64,000 nucleotides of DNA from Streptomyces hokutonensis (GTDB lineage: Bacteria > Actinomycetota > Actinomycetes > Streptomycetales > Streptomycetaceae), in the NCBI RefSeq assembly GCF_000376565.1, contig NZ_BARG01000094.1:1-64000 (forward strand). Direction: 5' to 3'. How positions within the stretch are numbered: the stretch's first letter is position 1; every line of letters starts with the position of its first letter. Below, one piece after another: positions 1-8,456 of the stretch. The position numbers and the translations under genes are program-made. The notes beneath the pieces are model-generated. The model was not told the DNA's origin. It did not search any database and worked only from the letters and a program-made list of their open reading frames with translations.

Positions 1-450
1 CTGCCGGTACTGATCAACGACCGACGTTGCCGTCGACGTCAGCGTCCGGGCACCGGGCACGCCCGGCAGCAGGAGATCGGACAGGTTGACCGTGCAGCTC
101 ACGGTCACGGTGACCGTCCCCACCTGCCCCACGGGCACATTGAGGCCGCCGGTGTTCACATGGACGCTGACGGACGCGCACGTGATGCCCTGATCGTTCA
201 GGGACTCGAGGGCGGCCGCGTGCGCGGCGGCCTGCGCGGAGGCCACGGTGCGGTGGATGGACGCCTCGCGTGCCGCGTCCTCGGACGCCGCGTCGATTTT
301 CGCGCCGGAGGTGACGAGGCGTCCGCCGGCGATCGCCAGGCACAGGAACATGATCAGAGAGGGGAGGACGATGGCGGCCTCGATCGCGACACTGCCCTCG
401 TCCCCACCCGCCGGCTGCCTCCAACAGGCCCTGATGCGCAACGGATTCAC
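1..450 (-). CDS. TadE-like pseudopilin, 3' end beyond window
   Basis: This is a minor pilin-like protein of the Tad pilus; 150 codons are visible and the gene runs off the left edge. Translation of the minus strand gives a short cationic N-terminus, then the TadE signature DEGSVAIEAAIVLPSLIMF, in which one transmembrane helix follows an acidic residue, and then a beta-rich extracytoplasmic region. The GTG start at 448-450 overlaps the stop of the upstream pilin gene as GTGA, so the two are probably translationally coupled. It is the last visible gene of the Tad operon. The family assignment rests on the N-terminal helix and the operon context, because the C-terminus is not in the window. Confidence 0.8.
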   Translation of the reverse strand, partial: MNPLRIRACWRQPAGGDEGSVAIEAAIVLPSLIMFLCLAIAGGRLVTSGAKIDAASEDAAREASIHRTVASAQAAAHAAALESLNDQGITCASVSVHVNTGGLNVPVGQVGTVTVTVSCTVNLSDLLLPGVPGARTLTSTATSVVDQYRQ

Positions 451-1004
451 CCCCCGGCTGTCTGAACTGTCGCGAGTTCTCGTAAAGGGCGAGATCCCTG
501 GCAGGCATACGGACCAGGTCGGCACGGTGCGGTCACACTCCTGCGAATTCCGGCCTCGAACGCTTCGGAATTCGTGAACCCACGAGCCTCCGTCGTCCAG
601 CGTTCGACAGGCCCCGACGCCGACTGCGTGATCTTGAGCCCGGACAGGCCCGGGATCATCGACAAGGCCGTACCGGACACCCGTACGCGTACGCGCTGCC
701 CGTCGCTGCTGGCCAAGACGCCGTAGCCGCGCAGGCTGTCCCCCGCACTGCGCGCAAGGACGTCCTGCGCGCGGGCCGTGCCATCGGCGGGAGACGCCTG
801 GTAGGCGCGGGCCGCGGTGAGGCCCTCGCGGGCCGCGGTCAGGGCGATCTCCCGGGCGTAGTACCACATGGAGGCCTGGATGACGGCGATCGTGGTGAGC
901 AGGATGAAAGGGAAGACGATCGCCATCTGGACGGAGGCGTCGCCCCGGTCGTCCCCCCAGCGCCGCCCGTGCCACCAGGCCCGGATACGGGGGCCGCCCG
1001 GCAT
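447..1004 (-). CDS. TadE/TadG-like pseudopilin
   Basis: A 185-residue single-pass protein of the Tad pilus. Residues about 20-50 carry the TadE-type segment (GDASVQMAIVFPFILLTTIA), followed by an alanine-rich helix and a variable extracytoplasmic domain that contains two cysteines near the C-terminus. In Tad systems such proteins are minor pilins needed for assembly of the fibre. The ATG at 1002-1004 overlaps the stop of the preceding small pilin-like gene as ATGA, and its own stop overlaps the next gene as GTGA, so it sits inside a coupled string. TadE and TadG cannot be told apart confidently by eye; the lack of a von Willebrand domain argues against a full TadG. Confidence 0.8.
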   Translation of the reverse strand: MPGGPRIRAWWHGRRWGDDRGDASVQMAIVFPFILLTTIAVIQASMWYYAREIALTAAREGLTAARAYQASPADGTARAQDVLARSAGDSLRGYGVLASSDGQRVRVRVSGTALSMIPGLSGLKITQSASGPVERWTTEARGFTNSEAFEAGIRRSVTAPCRPGPYACQGSRPLRELATVQTAGG

Positions 1005-1207
1005 CAGATCCCGCTCAGGCTCAGGTTGTATTTCGCGATCACTACGGCGATCGTGCCGGCGATCGCCAGGGCGCCGCCGACGGCGGCGACCCAGATGATG
1101 ACGGTGGTGATGCTGATGTCGCCACGGTCCGGCTGACGCGTGGCCTCCTCCATGCGCGTGGCCAGCCGGCGGACGGCGCGGCAGGACCGTAAGACGGTGT
1201 ACTTCAT
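1004..1207 (-). CDS. Small Flp/pilin-like membrane protein
   Basis: A 67-residue protein with a basic N-terminal half and one C-terminal hydrophobic helix (ISITTVIIWVAAVGGALAIA). Its size and place in front of the TadE genes fit the small structural pilin or pilin-like subunit of actinobacterial Tad loci, although the classical Flp glycine/glutamate processing motif is not obvious. The ATG at 1205-1207 has a strong GGAGGAG ribosome site about 8 bases upstream, and the stop overlaps the next gene as ATGA. A 50-base gap separates it from the TadC-like gene, so with its strong ribosome site it may be translated more highly than its neighbours. Calling it the major pilin is inference. Confidence 0.7.
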   Translation of the reverse strand: MKYTVLRSCRAVRRLATRMEEATRQPDRGDISITTVIIWVAAVGGALAIAGTIAVVIAKYNLSLSGI

Positions 1208-1257
1208 CGGGCGTGCTCCTCCACCAGATTGAGCGAGTTCGACGGTCGGAAACGGAT

Positions 1258-2145
1258 TCAGACAGTGAGCATGCGGATCACCGCGGGAAACGCCATCAGC
1301 AACATGACCAGAACGGCGAGGAGAGCGCCGGGGGCGGTCATTTTCTCGCTGGCCGTGTTGGCCTCGGCGGCCTGGTCGGCGAGCAGTTCGGTGTTCAGTG
1401 CGGCGGTGCGGGCCCGCAGGGCCTTGTAGACGGCGGCGCCGTCGGTGGCCGAGCCGCGCATGATGTCGGCGACATCCGTCAGGACAGGCAGGTCGTACTC
1501 GTCGGCGAGTTCGGACAGCGCCTGGTACGGCGGGATCTTCTCCAGCCGGGCACGGCGCAGCGCGCCCTGCAGATACAGGAACGGCCACCCCCGCCCGACA
1601 GCCGCTGCCTTCTCCAGCGCCTCAGCCGGCCCGGCGTCCGCGGCCCGCTTGAGCGCCACCAGGTCGAGGTAGGCGGACAGAGCGTGCGCGAACTCCTCCC
1701 GCGCCCGCTTGGCCTGGTCACGTACGGCGAGATCGGGAGTGATGAACAGCAGGCCGGCGATGGCCAGTCCGGCGGCCGCGGGCACATAGAAGGGCAGGGA
1801 GACGCCCGCGATGATCCACGGGACGGACACCAGCACAGGGCAGAGCAGGCCAAGCGCGGCGAGCGCCGTCTTCTTCAGCATGAACTGGCCCGGCCCCTGT
1901 CCGAGCAGGGCAAGATTCGTGACGGGGATCCGTACGCCGGGCAGGTGCTCGAGGCGGGCCAGCAGCCACCTGCCCCACCGCTCCTCCCGGTCCAGCTCCG
2001 GCTCGGGCATGCTCAGGCGCGCGGGACCGGTGCGCTTGAGTGCCACCGCCAACGCGGGCTGCTGCTGCTGCAGCAATTCACGCACCAGCAGGGCGACACC
2101 GCCGCCCACGGTGCCTCCGGCCGCTACGACGGGAAGCAGATTCAC
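1258..2145 (-). CDS. tadC: TadC-like type II secretion F-domain protein
   Basis: A 295-residue integral membrane protein of the Tad inner-membrane platform. It has N-terminal and central hydrophobic pairs (around residues 5-20 and 95-140) and a C-terminal helix (LLAVLVMLLMAFPAVIRML), with a T2SSF-like cytoplasmic helical bundle between them. The longer open frame is ignored: the GTG at 2143-2145 overlaps the TadB stop as GTGA and begins with the hydrophobic segment NLLPVVAAGGTVGGGVALLV. TadB and TadC pair in the membrane and hold the TadA motor. Identity follows from the T2SSF architecture and its position directly after TadB. Confidence 0.85.
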   Translation of the reverse strand: MNLLPVVAAGGTVGGGVALLVRELLQQQQPALAVALKRTGPARLSMPEPELDREERWGRWLLARLEHLPGVRIPVTNLALLGQGPGQFMLKKTALAALGLLCPVLVSVPWIIAGVSLPFYVPAAAGLAIAGLLFITPDLAVRDQAKRAREEFAHALSAYLDLVALKRAADAGPAEALEKAAAVGRGWPFLYLQGALRRARLEKIPPYQALSELADEYDLPVLTDVADIMRGSATDGAAVYKALRARTAALNTELLADQAAEANTASEKMTAPGALLAVLVMLLMAFPAVIRMLTV

Positions 2146-3083
2146 GGCGTGACCCCTTCCCGCATGCGCCCCTGGTCCGGTTCTGCAGCGGGTGTGGGCA
2201 GGCGGACGGTGCTGCGCGCGTCGGCGATCAGGAACCGGGCGATGCGGCGGAAGGTGCCCAGCGAGCGCATCAGGGCGAGCGTGGCGATAAACCCGGCGGT
2301 CAGGAACGCCAACACCAGCTGGCCCAGCAGGGTGTTGTAGGGGCGGGTGAAGGACGGCACGAAGAATCCGCCGCCGACGATCCCCAGCGTGATCAGGGTC
2401 ATCCACCGCACGGTCGTCCGCGACTTGGCCCGGTCGGCCTCCACCTTCCGCTTGCCGGCCACCTCCTCACGGACGGTCGCGGCCAGGTCCTCCAGCCCCT
2501 GCGCGAGGCCCGGGCCGCGGTCGCCCGCCGAGAGGATCAGCGCGGCCGCCACCTTGTCGGCCGTGATGTCGTCGAGCTCGTCGGCGAACGCACGGAGCGC
2601 CTCCTCGGGCCGCCATCCCAGGCGCAGCCGGTCGGAGAGATTGACGATCTGCCCGGCCAGCTCCTCCGGGGCACCCCGACGGCTAGTGATCATCGCCTGT
2701 TCCAGGCCCATACCCAGCCGCAGCAGTCCGGCCAGATGCTGCGTCCACGCGCTCAGCGCCTCCAGCTGCCCGATGCGCTCCTGCGCGATCTGCGCCGGCG
2801 CAATCAGCCACGGCACCCCGACCACAGCCGCGCCCACCATCGCACCGGCCACGAAATTCCCGGAGACCAGCCACACGCCCACGAACACCACCAGCGCCAC
2901 GGCGGTCAGCGTGCGCCGCCGCAGCCGGACCTCCTCGCCCTGCTCGGTGCCGCCGCGCATCGCCTTCCACCGCTCGCGCAGCCGCGCCCGGCGCGGGGCG
3001 GAAGTCCCCACTGCACCGGCGACGGTCCCGATCAGCCCGCCGATGACGGCCATGCCGCTGAGCAGCGCCCACAACAGGATCAC
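2142..3083 (-). CDS. tadB: TadB-like type II secretion F-domain protein
   Basis: A 313-residue membrane protein with an N-terminal helix (residues 2-24), a hydrophobic pair near 58-100, a soluble T2SSF domain (about 110-215) and two C-terminal helices. It is the platform partner of TadC and should contact the TadA ATPase. The GTG start at 3081-3083 overlaps the TadA stop as GTGA. The soluble part (LSAWTQHLAGLLRLGMGLEQA) is typical of actinobacterial TadB, where the F-domain helices carry the pattern of paired alanine/leucine stretches. It is part of the same coupled transcript as its neighbours. Confidence 0.88.
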   Translation of the reverse strand: MILLWALLSGMAVIGGLIGTVAGAVGTSAPRRARLRERWKAMRGGTEQGEEVRLRRRTLTAVALVVFVGVWLVSGNFVAGAMVGAAVVGVPWLIAPAQIAQERIGQLEALSAWTQHLAGLLRLGMGLEQAMITSRRGAPEELAGQIVNLSDRLRLGWRPEEALRAFADELDDITADKVAAALILSAGDRGPGLAQGLEDLAATVREEVAGKRKVEADRAKSRTTVRWMTLITLGIVGGGFFVPSFTRPYNTLLGQLVLAFLTAGFIATLALMRSLGTFRRIARFLIADARSTVRLPTPAAEPDQGRMREGVTP

Positions 3084-4558
3084 CGGCCGGCCCCCACCAT
3101 CAGCTCCAGCGGCCGCTCCCAGGCCCCGTAGGTCAGTTGGAGCAGGCCGGAGTCGAAGCCCACACGGCGCAGGTCATCCACGCAGCCCGGGTCCATCCGC
3201 GGTACCGCACGCAGCTCCCCGAACTCCCTCCTCGGAGCGAAGATCTCGTTGGTGGCCGGGCGTCCGGACTCGCCGATCCCGGTCACCTCCAGGACATGGG
3301 AGACATAGCGGTGGCGGTAGCCGCCGATCCGTGTCTCGTCCGTCATGTCCACGTACACGATGAAGTCCAGGCCGTTGGCGGTCTGCCGGTAGGCCAGTTG
3401 CTCGGACAGGTTGCCCTGGGCCAGCGCATACAGCTCGGCGATCCGGTCGAAGACGATGTCGGGACGACGCGCGTGGATGGTGCACAGATTTCCGCCCGAG
3501 CCGTTCGTCAACGCCTGCATCATGGCGACGACTTCGGGACCGCGGACCTCACCGACCACGATCCGCTCCAGCGACATCCGCAGCGCCGGATGCATCAGGT
3601 CCAGCAGCGTGATCTCGCCCGCGCCGCGGCCGGTGACGTCCTTCTCCCCGTTGGACTCCCGCCCCACCAGGTTGACGACCTGGCGGTGGTAGCCGTTGGC
3701 GTGGGCGAACAGCTCGTCCTCGGTCTGGATGGTGGCGAAGCGGCAGTCCGGATCGAATTCCTTGAGCATCGCCCGCAGCAGCGTGGTCTTCCCGGCCTTC
3801 TGCTTTCCCGCGATCATGACGTTCTTCTCCGCGCGCACGCACGCGCCGAGGAACTCCCGCAGGATCGGGTCGATCGTGCCCAGCCGCACCAGGCCGTCGA
3901 GATCGGCGTGGGAGACCCGGTGGCGGCGGATGACCGCATACGTCATCGGGCCGAGCCCGGTGATCGCCTGCAGACGGGAGCCGTCCTGAAGCGACAGGGC
4001 GAGGGTGGGGTTCGCGGTGGAGATGGTCCGCTCGCTGTGCCCGGAGTCGCGGGCCAACTCCCGCAATAGTTCGAGGAGTTCCTCCTCCGAGTCCGCGATC
4101 GGGCCGACCATCCGGCGTTCGCCGTCGCCGTAGTCCAGCCACACCTCGCCCGGGCCCTGGATGATGATGTCCTCGACCCGCTCGTCGTCCAGATACGGCT
4201 GCAACCGCCCGGCCCGGTAGAGCAGGTCGTACACAGCGCGCCGCAGCGCCCCGTCCTCCTGCGGTGTCATCGCGTGCGCGTCCGACCACAACGCGACCGC
4301 CTCGTTGATCCAGTCCAGGCAGCGCTGTTCCTCGCTGGCCCGGTCCATGCCCCAGGCGCTCTTGAGTAACTCCTCACGCTGCCGGGCGACTTGGGCCGCG
4401 ATGCTCCGGGCGGCCTGGTAGTCGACGGTGACCTGCGGTGCCGCGGTGCCGACCGCGTGCGGAGTCGAGGCGGTTCCGGCCGCAGTCCAGTAGGCCCGCT
4501 GAGGGCGGCCGGGCGGGTGAGTGACGGACGGATCGGGGTGCAGGGGCTTAGCGTCCAC
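3080..4558 (-). CDS. tadA: TadA/CpaF-type pilus ATPase
   Basis: A 492-residue secretion ATPase that powers pilus assembly from the cytoplasmic face. Visible motifs are Walker A GKQKAGKTT (about residues 251-259), an acidic box with IQTEDE, Walker B RIVVGEVRG (332-340) and the histidine box LCTIHA (358-363). The N-terminal domain spans about residues 50-240. A longer frame exists, but the GTG at 4556-4558 has a GGGGAGG ribosome site 6-8 bases upstream and overlaps the upstream CpaE-like gene by only 11 bases, so it is preferred. Every motif expected for an active enzyme is intact. Confidence 0.93.
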   Translation of the reverse strand: MDAKPLHPDPSVTHPPGRPQRAYWTAAGTASTPHAVGTAAPQVTVDYQAARSIAAQVARQREELLKSAWGMDRASEEQRCLDWINEAVALWSDAHAMTPQEDGALRRAVYDLLYRAGRLQPYLDDERVEDIIIQGPGEVWLDYGDGERRMVGPIADSEEELLELLRELARDSGHSERTISTANPTLALSLQDGSRLQAITGLGPMTYAVIRRHRVSHADLDGLVRLGTIDPILREFLGACVRAEKNVMIAGKQKAGKTTLLRAMLKEFDPDCRFATIQTEDELFAHANGYHRQVVNLVGRESNGEKDVTGRGAGEITLLDLMHPALRMSLERIVVGEVRGPEVVAMMQALTNGSGGNLCTIHARRPDIVFDRIAELYALAQGNLSEQLAYRQTANGLDFIVYVDMTDETRIGGYRHRYVSHVLEVTGIGESGRPATNEIFAPRREFGELRAVPRMDPGCVDDLRRVGFDSGLLQLTYGAWERPLELMVGAGR

Positions 4559-5372
4559 GGTTTGCCTCCCCAGCGGCGAAGGCGCGGCGCTGGCCGAGGC
4601 GGGAGCGGCGCACAGCGGCCCGCTGCACCAGCAGGGCACTGCTGGTACGGGCGGCCTTCATCAGCGGCGACCTGGTGAAGCGGCGGGGCTGCTCGGCGCC
4701 GTCGGACAGCACCCGGGCGTCACCCGGCGCGTACGGGAGTGTCGCCACGACCGGCACCTGCAGCACGCGCTGGATCTCGCCGGCGGGGTAGGGACCTTCA
4801 TCGATGACGAGCAGGCCGACGTCCCCGACGCGTTCCTCCAACGCCATCACCCGGGACTGAGCGGCCTGAAGACTACGGAGGGTGTTGCGCACCACCACGA
4901 CGACGGCATCCGCCTGTTCGGCCAGGACCCCGGAGAGACCGAAGGCGCCGCTGCGGCCGAGGTCGATCAGGACGTCGTGGCCGTGGTCAGTCTCGATGCC
5001 CCGGAACACGGACGCCAGGCCCTTCCACACCGAGCCCAGGCTCGCCGCCTGGGCAGGATCGGTGATGCCCGGCAGCAGCAGCCGGTCACGCGGTGACTCC
5101 CGCTGTCCGCCCTCGCCGCTCAAATCGATCAACTGGCGCCAGAAGGCGTCGCCGAACCGGCCCGTTCGGGCGGCCACCGAGAGGTTGCGCAGCCCGTACC
5201 GTTCGCCGAGCGTGCTCTGCAGCAGTCCGTGCAGCACGGCCCCGCCGTCCGGATCGCACTCGGCCAGGATCATCTTCCGGCCCGGCTCCAGCGGCCACGA
5301 CAACAGCAGCGCGAGCGCACTGGTCGTCACCCCGGGGGCGCCAGTGCAGCCGGCCAGCGCGATGACAGCCAT
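4548..5372 (-). CDS. CpaE/TadZ-like P-loop protein lacking the Walker lysine
   Basis: A 274-residue MinD/ParA-fold protein that in Tad loci positions or organises the pilus machine. The N-terminus reads VIALAGCTGAPGVTTSALAL, which aligns with the deviant Walker A of ParA/MinD, but valine replaces the lysine before TT. An intact DxG strand (DVLIDLGRSGAFGLS) and the following switch region are recognisable. The ATG at 5370-5372 overlaps the stop of the upstream SAF gene as ATGA. Loss of the lysine suggests that ATP is bound weakly or not hydrolysed, as known for some TadZ proteins. Assignment rests on fold motifs and position between CpaB-like and TadA genes. Confidence 0.8.
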   Translation of the reverse strand: MAVIALAGCTGAPGVTTSALALLLSWPLEPGRKMILAECDPDGGAVLHGLLQSTLGERYGLRNLSVAARTGRFGDAFWRQLIDLSGEGGQRESPRDRLLLPGITDPAQAASLGSVWKGLASVFRGIETDHGHDVLIDLGRSGAFGLSGVLAEQADAVVVVVRNTLRSLQAAQSRVMALEERVGDVGLLVIDEGPYPAGEIQRVLQVPVVATLPYAPGDARVLSDGAEQPRRFTRSPLMKAARTSSALLVQRAAVRRSRLGQRRAFAAGEANRGR

Positions 5373-6082
5373 CAGCTGCCGTCCGGTGCGGTCAGGACTA
5401 GGCGCAGTGCGCTCGCCGACACCCACGCGGCGACGGTCGGCCCGTCGGTAGAGGAGGTTGCGACGTCGACGACGACGATTCCGGTGCCGGGGGCGGCTTT
5501 GGACGCCTTCACGACGCGCCCGGTGATGGTCTGCGGAGCGGCGGACGTCCTGTCGGTGTCCGTGTCGCCCTGCGCGGGAACGTGAACCAGCTCGACCTTC
5601 TGGCCGGGTACCAGGCTGGTGGCGGGAACCTGTTCGGGCTTGAGTCCGATCGGCACCAACTGCTCGCCAGCCTTGACCAGGGAGTCGCTCGTCACCTGTG
5701 ACGGCGTCAGCAGCGAGCCGGGCTTCAGTTCCACGGCCGCCCGCTTGCCCACCACCGCCTTCACATCGTCCGCGTGGACGGCCTTCACCGCCGGATCCAG
5801 GGAGATCGAGGCCTTGCCGAGGTCCTGTTCGGTGAGAACCTGGCCGACCTGGACGTCGCGGACCACGGTGACGACCTGGGTGCGGTGGCCGACCTGCAGC
5901 AGCAGGACGGCAACACCCGCTCCACCGGCGGCGATCAGTGCGAGCGACAGGGCGATCACCCCGGGACGGCGCCTGCGGGCCGACACCCGCGGCGGCGCGA
6001 CCGGCGCGGCCACTTGCCCCTGCTGGGGGACTCCGGCCCCGCTTGCTGTCTCCGCGCGTTCTTGGGTCTTGGTCCTGCTCAA
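5372..6082 (-). CDS. CpaB/RcpC-like SAF-domain pilus protein
   Basis: A 236-residue bitopic protein with a proline-rich cytoplasmic N-terminus (about 1-40), one transmembrane helix (about 42-62) and an extracytoplasmic SAF domain (about 65-130, containing VVRDVQVGQVLTEQDL and AAVELKPGSLLT) followed by a beta-rich tail. SAF-domain proteins of the CpaB/RcpC class belong to Tad machines, where they act outside the membrane. The ATG at 6080-6082 gives the complete domain. The stop overlaps the CpaE-like start, and a 20-base gap separates it from the secreted protein upstream. Confidence 0.85.
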   Translation of the reverse strand: MSRTKTQERAETASGAGVPQQGQVAAPVAPPRVSARRRRPGVIALSLALIAAGGAGVAVLLLQVGHRTQVVTVVRDVQVGQVLTEQDLGKASISLDPAVKAVHADDVKAVVGKRAAVELKPGSLLTPSQVTSDSLVKAGEQLVPIGLKPEQVPATSLVPGQKVELVHVPAQGDTDTDRTSAAPQTITGRVVKASKAAPGTGIVVVDVATSSTDGPTVAAWVSASALRLVLTAPDGS

Positions 6083-6102
6083 CGTTCATCCTTCCGGTGG
6101 CG

Positions 6103-6987
6103 TTATCTGACGACCTGGAGTTCGCCGATCGCCACCTGCATCTGGGACTGACGGGTTTCGGTGAATTGGCCGGTCTCTCCGGCACCTCCGACGACCTGCC
6201 AGTTGACCGTCCACGTGGCTGTCGCGGTCAGGGCGTACTTGCCTCCGGCCCGGGAGGCGGACGTCGTGCTGTACGTGTGGCCGCAGGTCGGGGACTCCCG
6301 TTTGCCGTACGCGGCCGCGTACTCGGTGCCGGGCCCGTTGCAGATGACCGCGCTTCCATCGCCCAACGACCACTTGATCTTGCTGACCTTCGCTGTTGCG
6401 CTGACCGTCACACCGGCCAGTGACGCGGACGCTGCGTTGGGTCCGTACGTGGTGGGGCTTTCGTTGACCCACATCCACATCGGCACGCCGACCACGTACT
6501 GTCCGGTGGCGCGCGGGCTGGCGATGCTCGGGCCGGTCAGCAGCATCCGGTCCACGGCCTCGCGCGCCAGTTGCTCGGGGTCGACGTTGACCGCCGGGGC
6601 CTGGGCCGCCCAGAACATCTCGGGGGCGATCTGCGCTCCTGCAGCGGCCGCGAGCGCGTCGCTCAGGCAGATGCGCGTGTAGATCGCTCCGTCGCCGGGC
6701 TTGTGCCCGTCCCAGACCGGGTCGCTGGCGGGGGGTTGCGGATCGAGGCGCTTCACCGAGCACAGCTGGGGGCTGGTGTCCTTGTCCGAACCCTTGGCGC
6801 TCGGATCGCCCGATGGGCTTCGCCTGTTCGAGGTTCCCGGCTGCTGTTCGCAGACCGTGACGTAGGAGCTCGCACCGGGGCAGTCGCCGCCGATCACCGG
6901 GTCGTTGCCGGCGCTCGCCGACGTCGCGGGCAGCGTGCAGAGCGCTGCGGTAGCCAGGAACGTGGCCAGCATGGAGCGGTTCAGCAT
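6103..6987 (-). CDS. Secreted PKD-like protein of the Tad operon
   Basis: A 294-residue exported protein of unknown role. It begins with a Sec signal peptide (MLNRSMLATFLATAALCTLPATSASA). A serine-rich linker follows, then a C-terminal beta domain with WSLGDGSAVICNGPGTEY and a later CGHTY, the cysteine pattern of PKD-like domains seen in actinobacterial Tad loci. A start 51 bases further upstream is possible, but the ATG at 6985-6987 overlaps the upstream lipoprotein stop by 7 bases and is followed at once by the signal peptide, so it is preferred. It could be a cell-wall or pilus-associated component; that is inferred from context alone. Confidence 0.75.
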   Translation of the reverse strand: MLNRSMLATFLATAALCTLPATSASAGNDPVIGGDCPGASSYVTVCEQQPGTSNRRSPSGDPSAKGSDKDTSPQLCSVKRLDPQPPASDPVWDGHKPGDGAIYTRICLSDALAAAAGAQIAPEMFWAAQAPAVNVDPEQLAREAVDRMLLTGPSIASPRATGQYVVGVPMWMWVNESPTTYGPNAASASLAGVTVSATAKVSKIKWSLGDGSAVICNGPGTEYAAAYGKRESPTCGHTYSTTSASRAGGKYALTATATWTVNWQVVGGAGETGQFTETRQSQMQVAIGELQVVR

Positions 6988-7598
6988 GTGTGCGTTCCGT
7001 CTGGCGTGATCTCTGTGATCATCCACTGTTTCCCCCACTTCTCTACCTGAGCTGTCGTCATGTATCGCAAGGGCTGAGTCGACGGGAATGGCCGCACGGC
7101 GCCCGTCTTCCTCGTGACGGTCTTCCAGTTCGAGATGTCCAGGCAGTCCTGCACGGTGGCTTTCGGCGTTGAGCCGGTGAGCGTCAGGGACGTGACCTTC
7201 GCGTCGTGCGTCGGAGCGCCCGTGGTGGCGGTGCCAGCCTTCTGCATGACCAGCACGTCGCCCATGGCGCGGCCCAGGGCCTTCTTCGTGGCGTACTTCT
7301 CCAGGTCCGTGCCCTTGATGCTGGCCTGTGCGTACGCCTTGACCTGGGCGTCCCAGAATCCGTCGTACGCCGTGAGAACGCCGGCCTTGGCCTGAGCCTG
7401 CGGGTCGGTACGTGCGGAAGCGGCCGGCGGCGTAGAAGTGCTCCTGGCCGGCGGCGAATTCTTGGCGGACGACCCGGAGTCACCGCCGTCTCCGCAGGCG
7501 GTCACGAGCAGCAGACCGCCGGCGATCAGTACAGCGGTTGCGTACTCCCGGATGCGGACAGCGGTGAGCCCTCCCGGGAGTCGTTGTACACGTGTCAT
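6981..7598 (-). CDS. Putative lipoprotein at the head of the Tad operon
   Basis: A 205-residue protein with a signal sequence and lipobox (LLLVTACGD, lipidated cysteine near residue 36). A low-complexity Ser/Pro/Ala spacer leads to a small folded domain (YDGFWDAQVKAYAQASIKGT...), which resembles the extracytoplasmic lipoproteins common in Streptomyces. The ATG at 7596-7598 is chosen over a longer frame because a GGGGAG ribosome site lies 5-6 bases upstream. It is the first gene of the coupled string that ends in the TadE genes, and its promoter is probably in the 240-base gap upstream. Its function is not recognised. Confidence 0.75.
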   Translation of the reverse strand: MTRVQRLPGGLTAVRIREYATAVLIAGGLLLVTACGDGGDSGSSAKNSPPARSTSTPPAASARTDPQAQAKAGVLTAYDGFWDAQVKAYAQASIKGTDLEKYATKKALGRAMGDVLVMQKAGTATTGAPTHDAKVTSLTLTGSTPKATVQDCLDISNWKTVTRKTGAVRPFPSTQPLRYMTTAQVEKWGKQWMITEITPDGTHTC

Positions 7599-7840
7599 GT
7601 TGTCTCCCCGTACGACGTGGTGCGGCATGATCACTGGCGGTTGTCGGCATACGGCGCTCTGGATTCGCGGCCAGAGCCGGCTGCGGTGATGCGTCTGCGG
7701 AACCGCAAGTTCGCGCATATGCCAGTCAACTTCCCAGCTAGTTCAGTGAGTTCGCTCGCACAACCCGGGATGTATCGGGTCACGTTCAGAACTGGATGTC
7801 GGTTCGTCGTGCTGGCTCCTCCTCTCTCCTGCGGCCAACG

Positions 7841-8443
7841 TCACGACCGCGAGAAGGAGATCTCGACGCGTCGGTTCGCTCTCCGGCCGGCCTCCGTGGT
7901 GTTCGACGCGACCGGATCACGTTCGCCGAAACCCCGGGTCTCGAAGGCGATCGTCGGCGGGAGCCGGTGGGCCAGGACCCCTCGCACGGCCTGGGCACGC
8001 TGCGCGGACAGCGCGTCGCCGTGGGCCGAGGACCCGAGGTTGTCGGTGAAGCCGAAAATGCGGATCCTTACCGGCTGCTCATGGCTGATCGCGCGGGCGA
8101 TCGCAGCGATGCGGGACTGCGCCGAACCGCTCAGCAGCGCGCTGTCCTTGGCGAACAGCACCTCGGCCTGGAGCGCGTACGTCACCTCCGTGTTCGTGTC
8201 CGTGCGCCGTTCGGAGCCGTCCTGGTCCGCGACCACCCGGCTGACGGCAACAGGGTCCGAGCCGAAATCGAGAATCTTGGGCGGGGCGAGTGCGGCGCCG
8301 CCGCGGAGCGCGAGGCCGGTGCCGCTGTGGTTCGGGAAGGCAACGGCCTCCTGGGCACCGCTGGCGGCGGTCGCACTGAGGGCCGCAGCCAGAGTGGTGA
8401 GCGCGAAGAGCCCCGCTGCAAGGCGCGACGGTAGTGGCCGCAT
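7841..8443 (-). CDS. OmpA-family peptidoglycan-binding protein
   Basis: A 200-residue secreted protein: signal peptide at about 1-30, then a C-terminal OmpA-like domain (about 85-198). The domain shows EVLFAKDSALLSGSAQSRI, IRIFGFTDNLGS and the closing NRRVEISFS, the expected peptidoglycan-contact pattern with conserved Asp and Arg. In a Gram-positive organism it would tether an extracytoplasmic complex, here plausibly the pilus base, to the cell wall. Two starts are possible: GTG at 8455 and ATG at 8443. The ATG is preferred because GTGAGG lies about 6 bases before it and the signal peptide follows directly. Confidence 0.85.
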   Translation of the reverse strand: MRPLPSRLAAGLFALTTLAAALSATAASGAQEAVAFPNHSGTGLALRGGAALAPPKILDFGSDPVAVSRVVADQDGSERRTDTNTEVTYALQAEVLFAKDSALLSGSAQSRIAAIARAISHEQPVRIRIFGFTDNLGSSAHGDALSAQRAQAVRGVLAHRLPPTIAFETRGFGERDPVASNTTEAGRRANRRVEISFSRS

Positions 8444-8456
8444 GGGGTACCTCACC

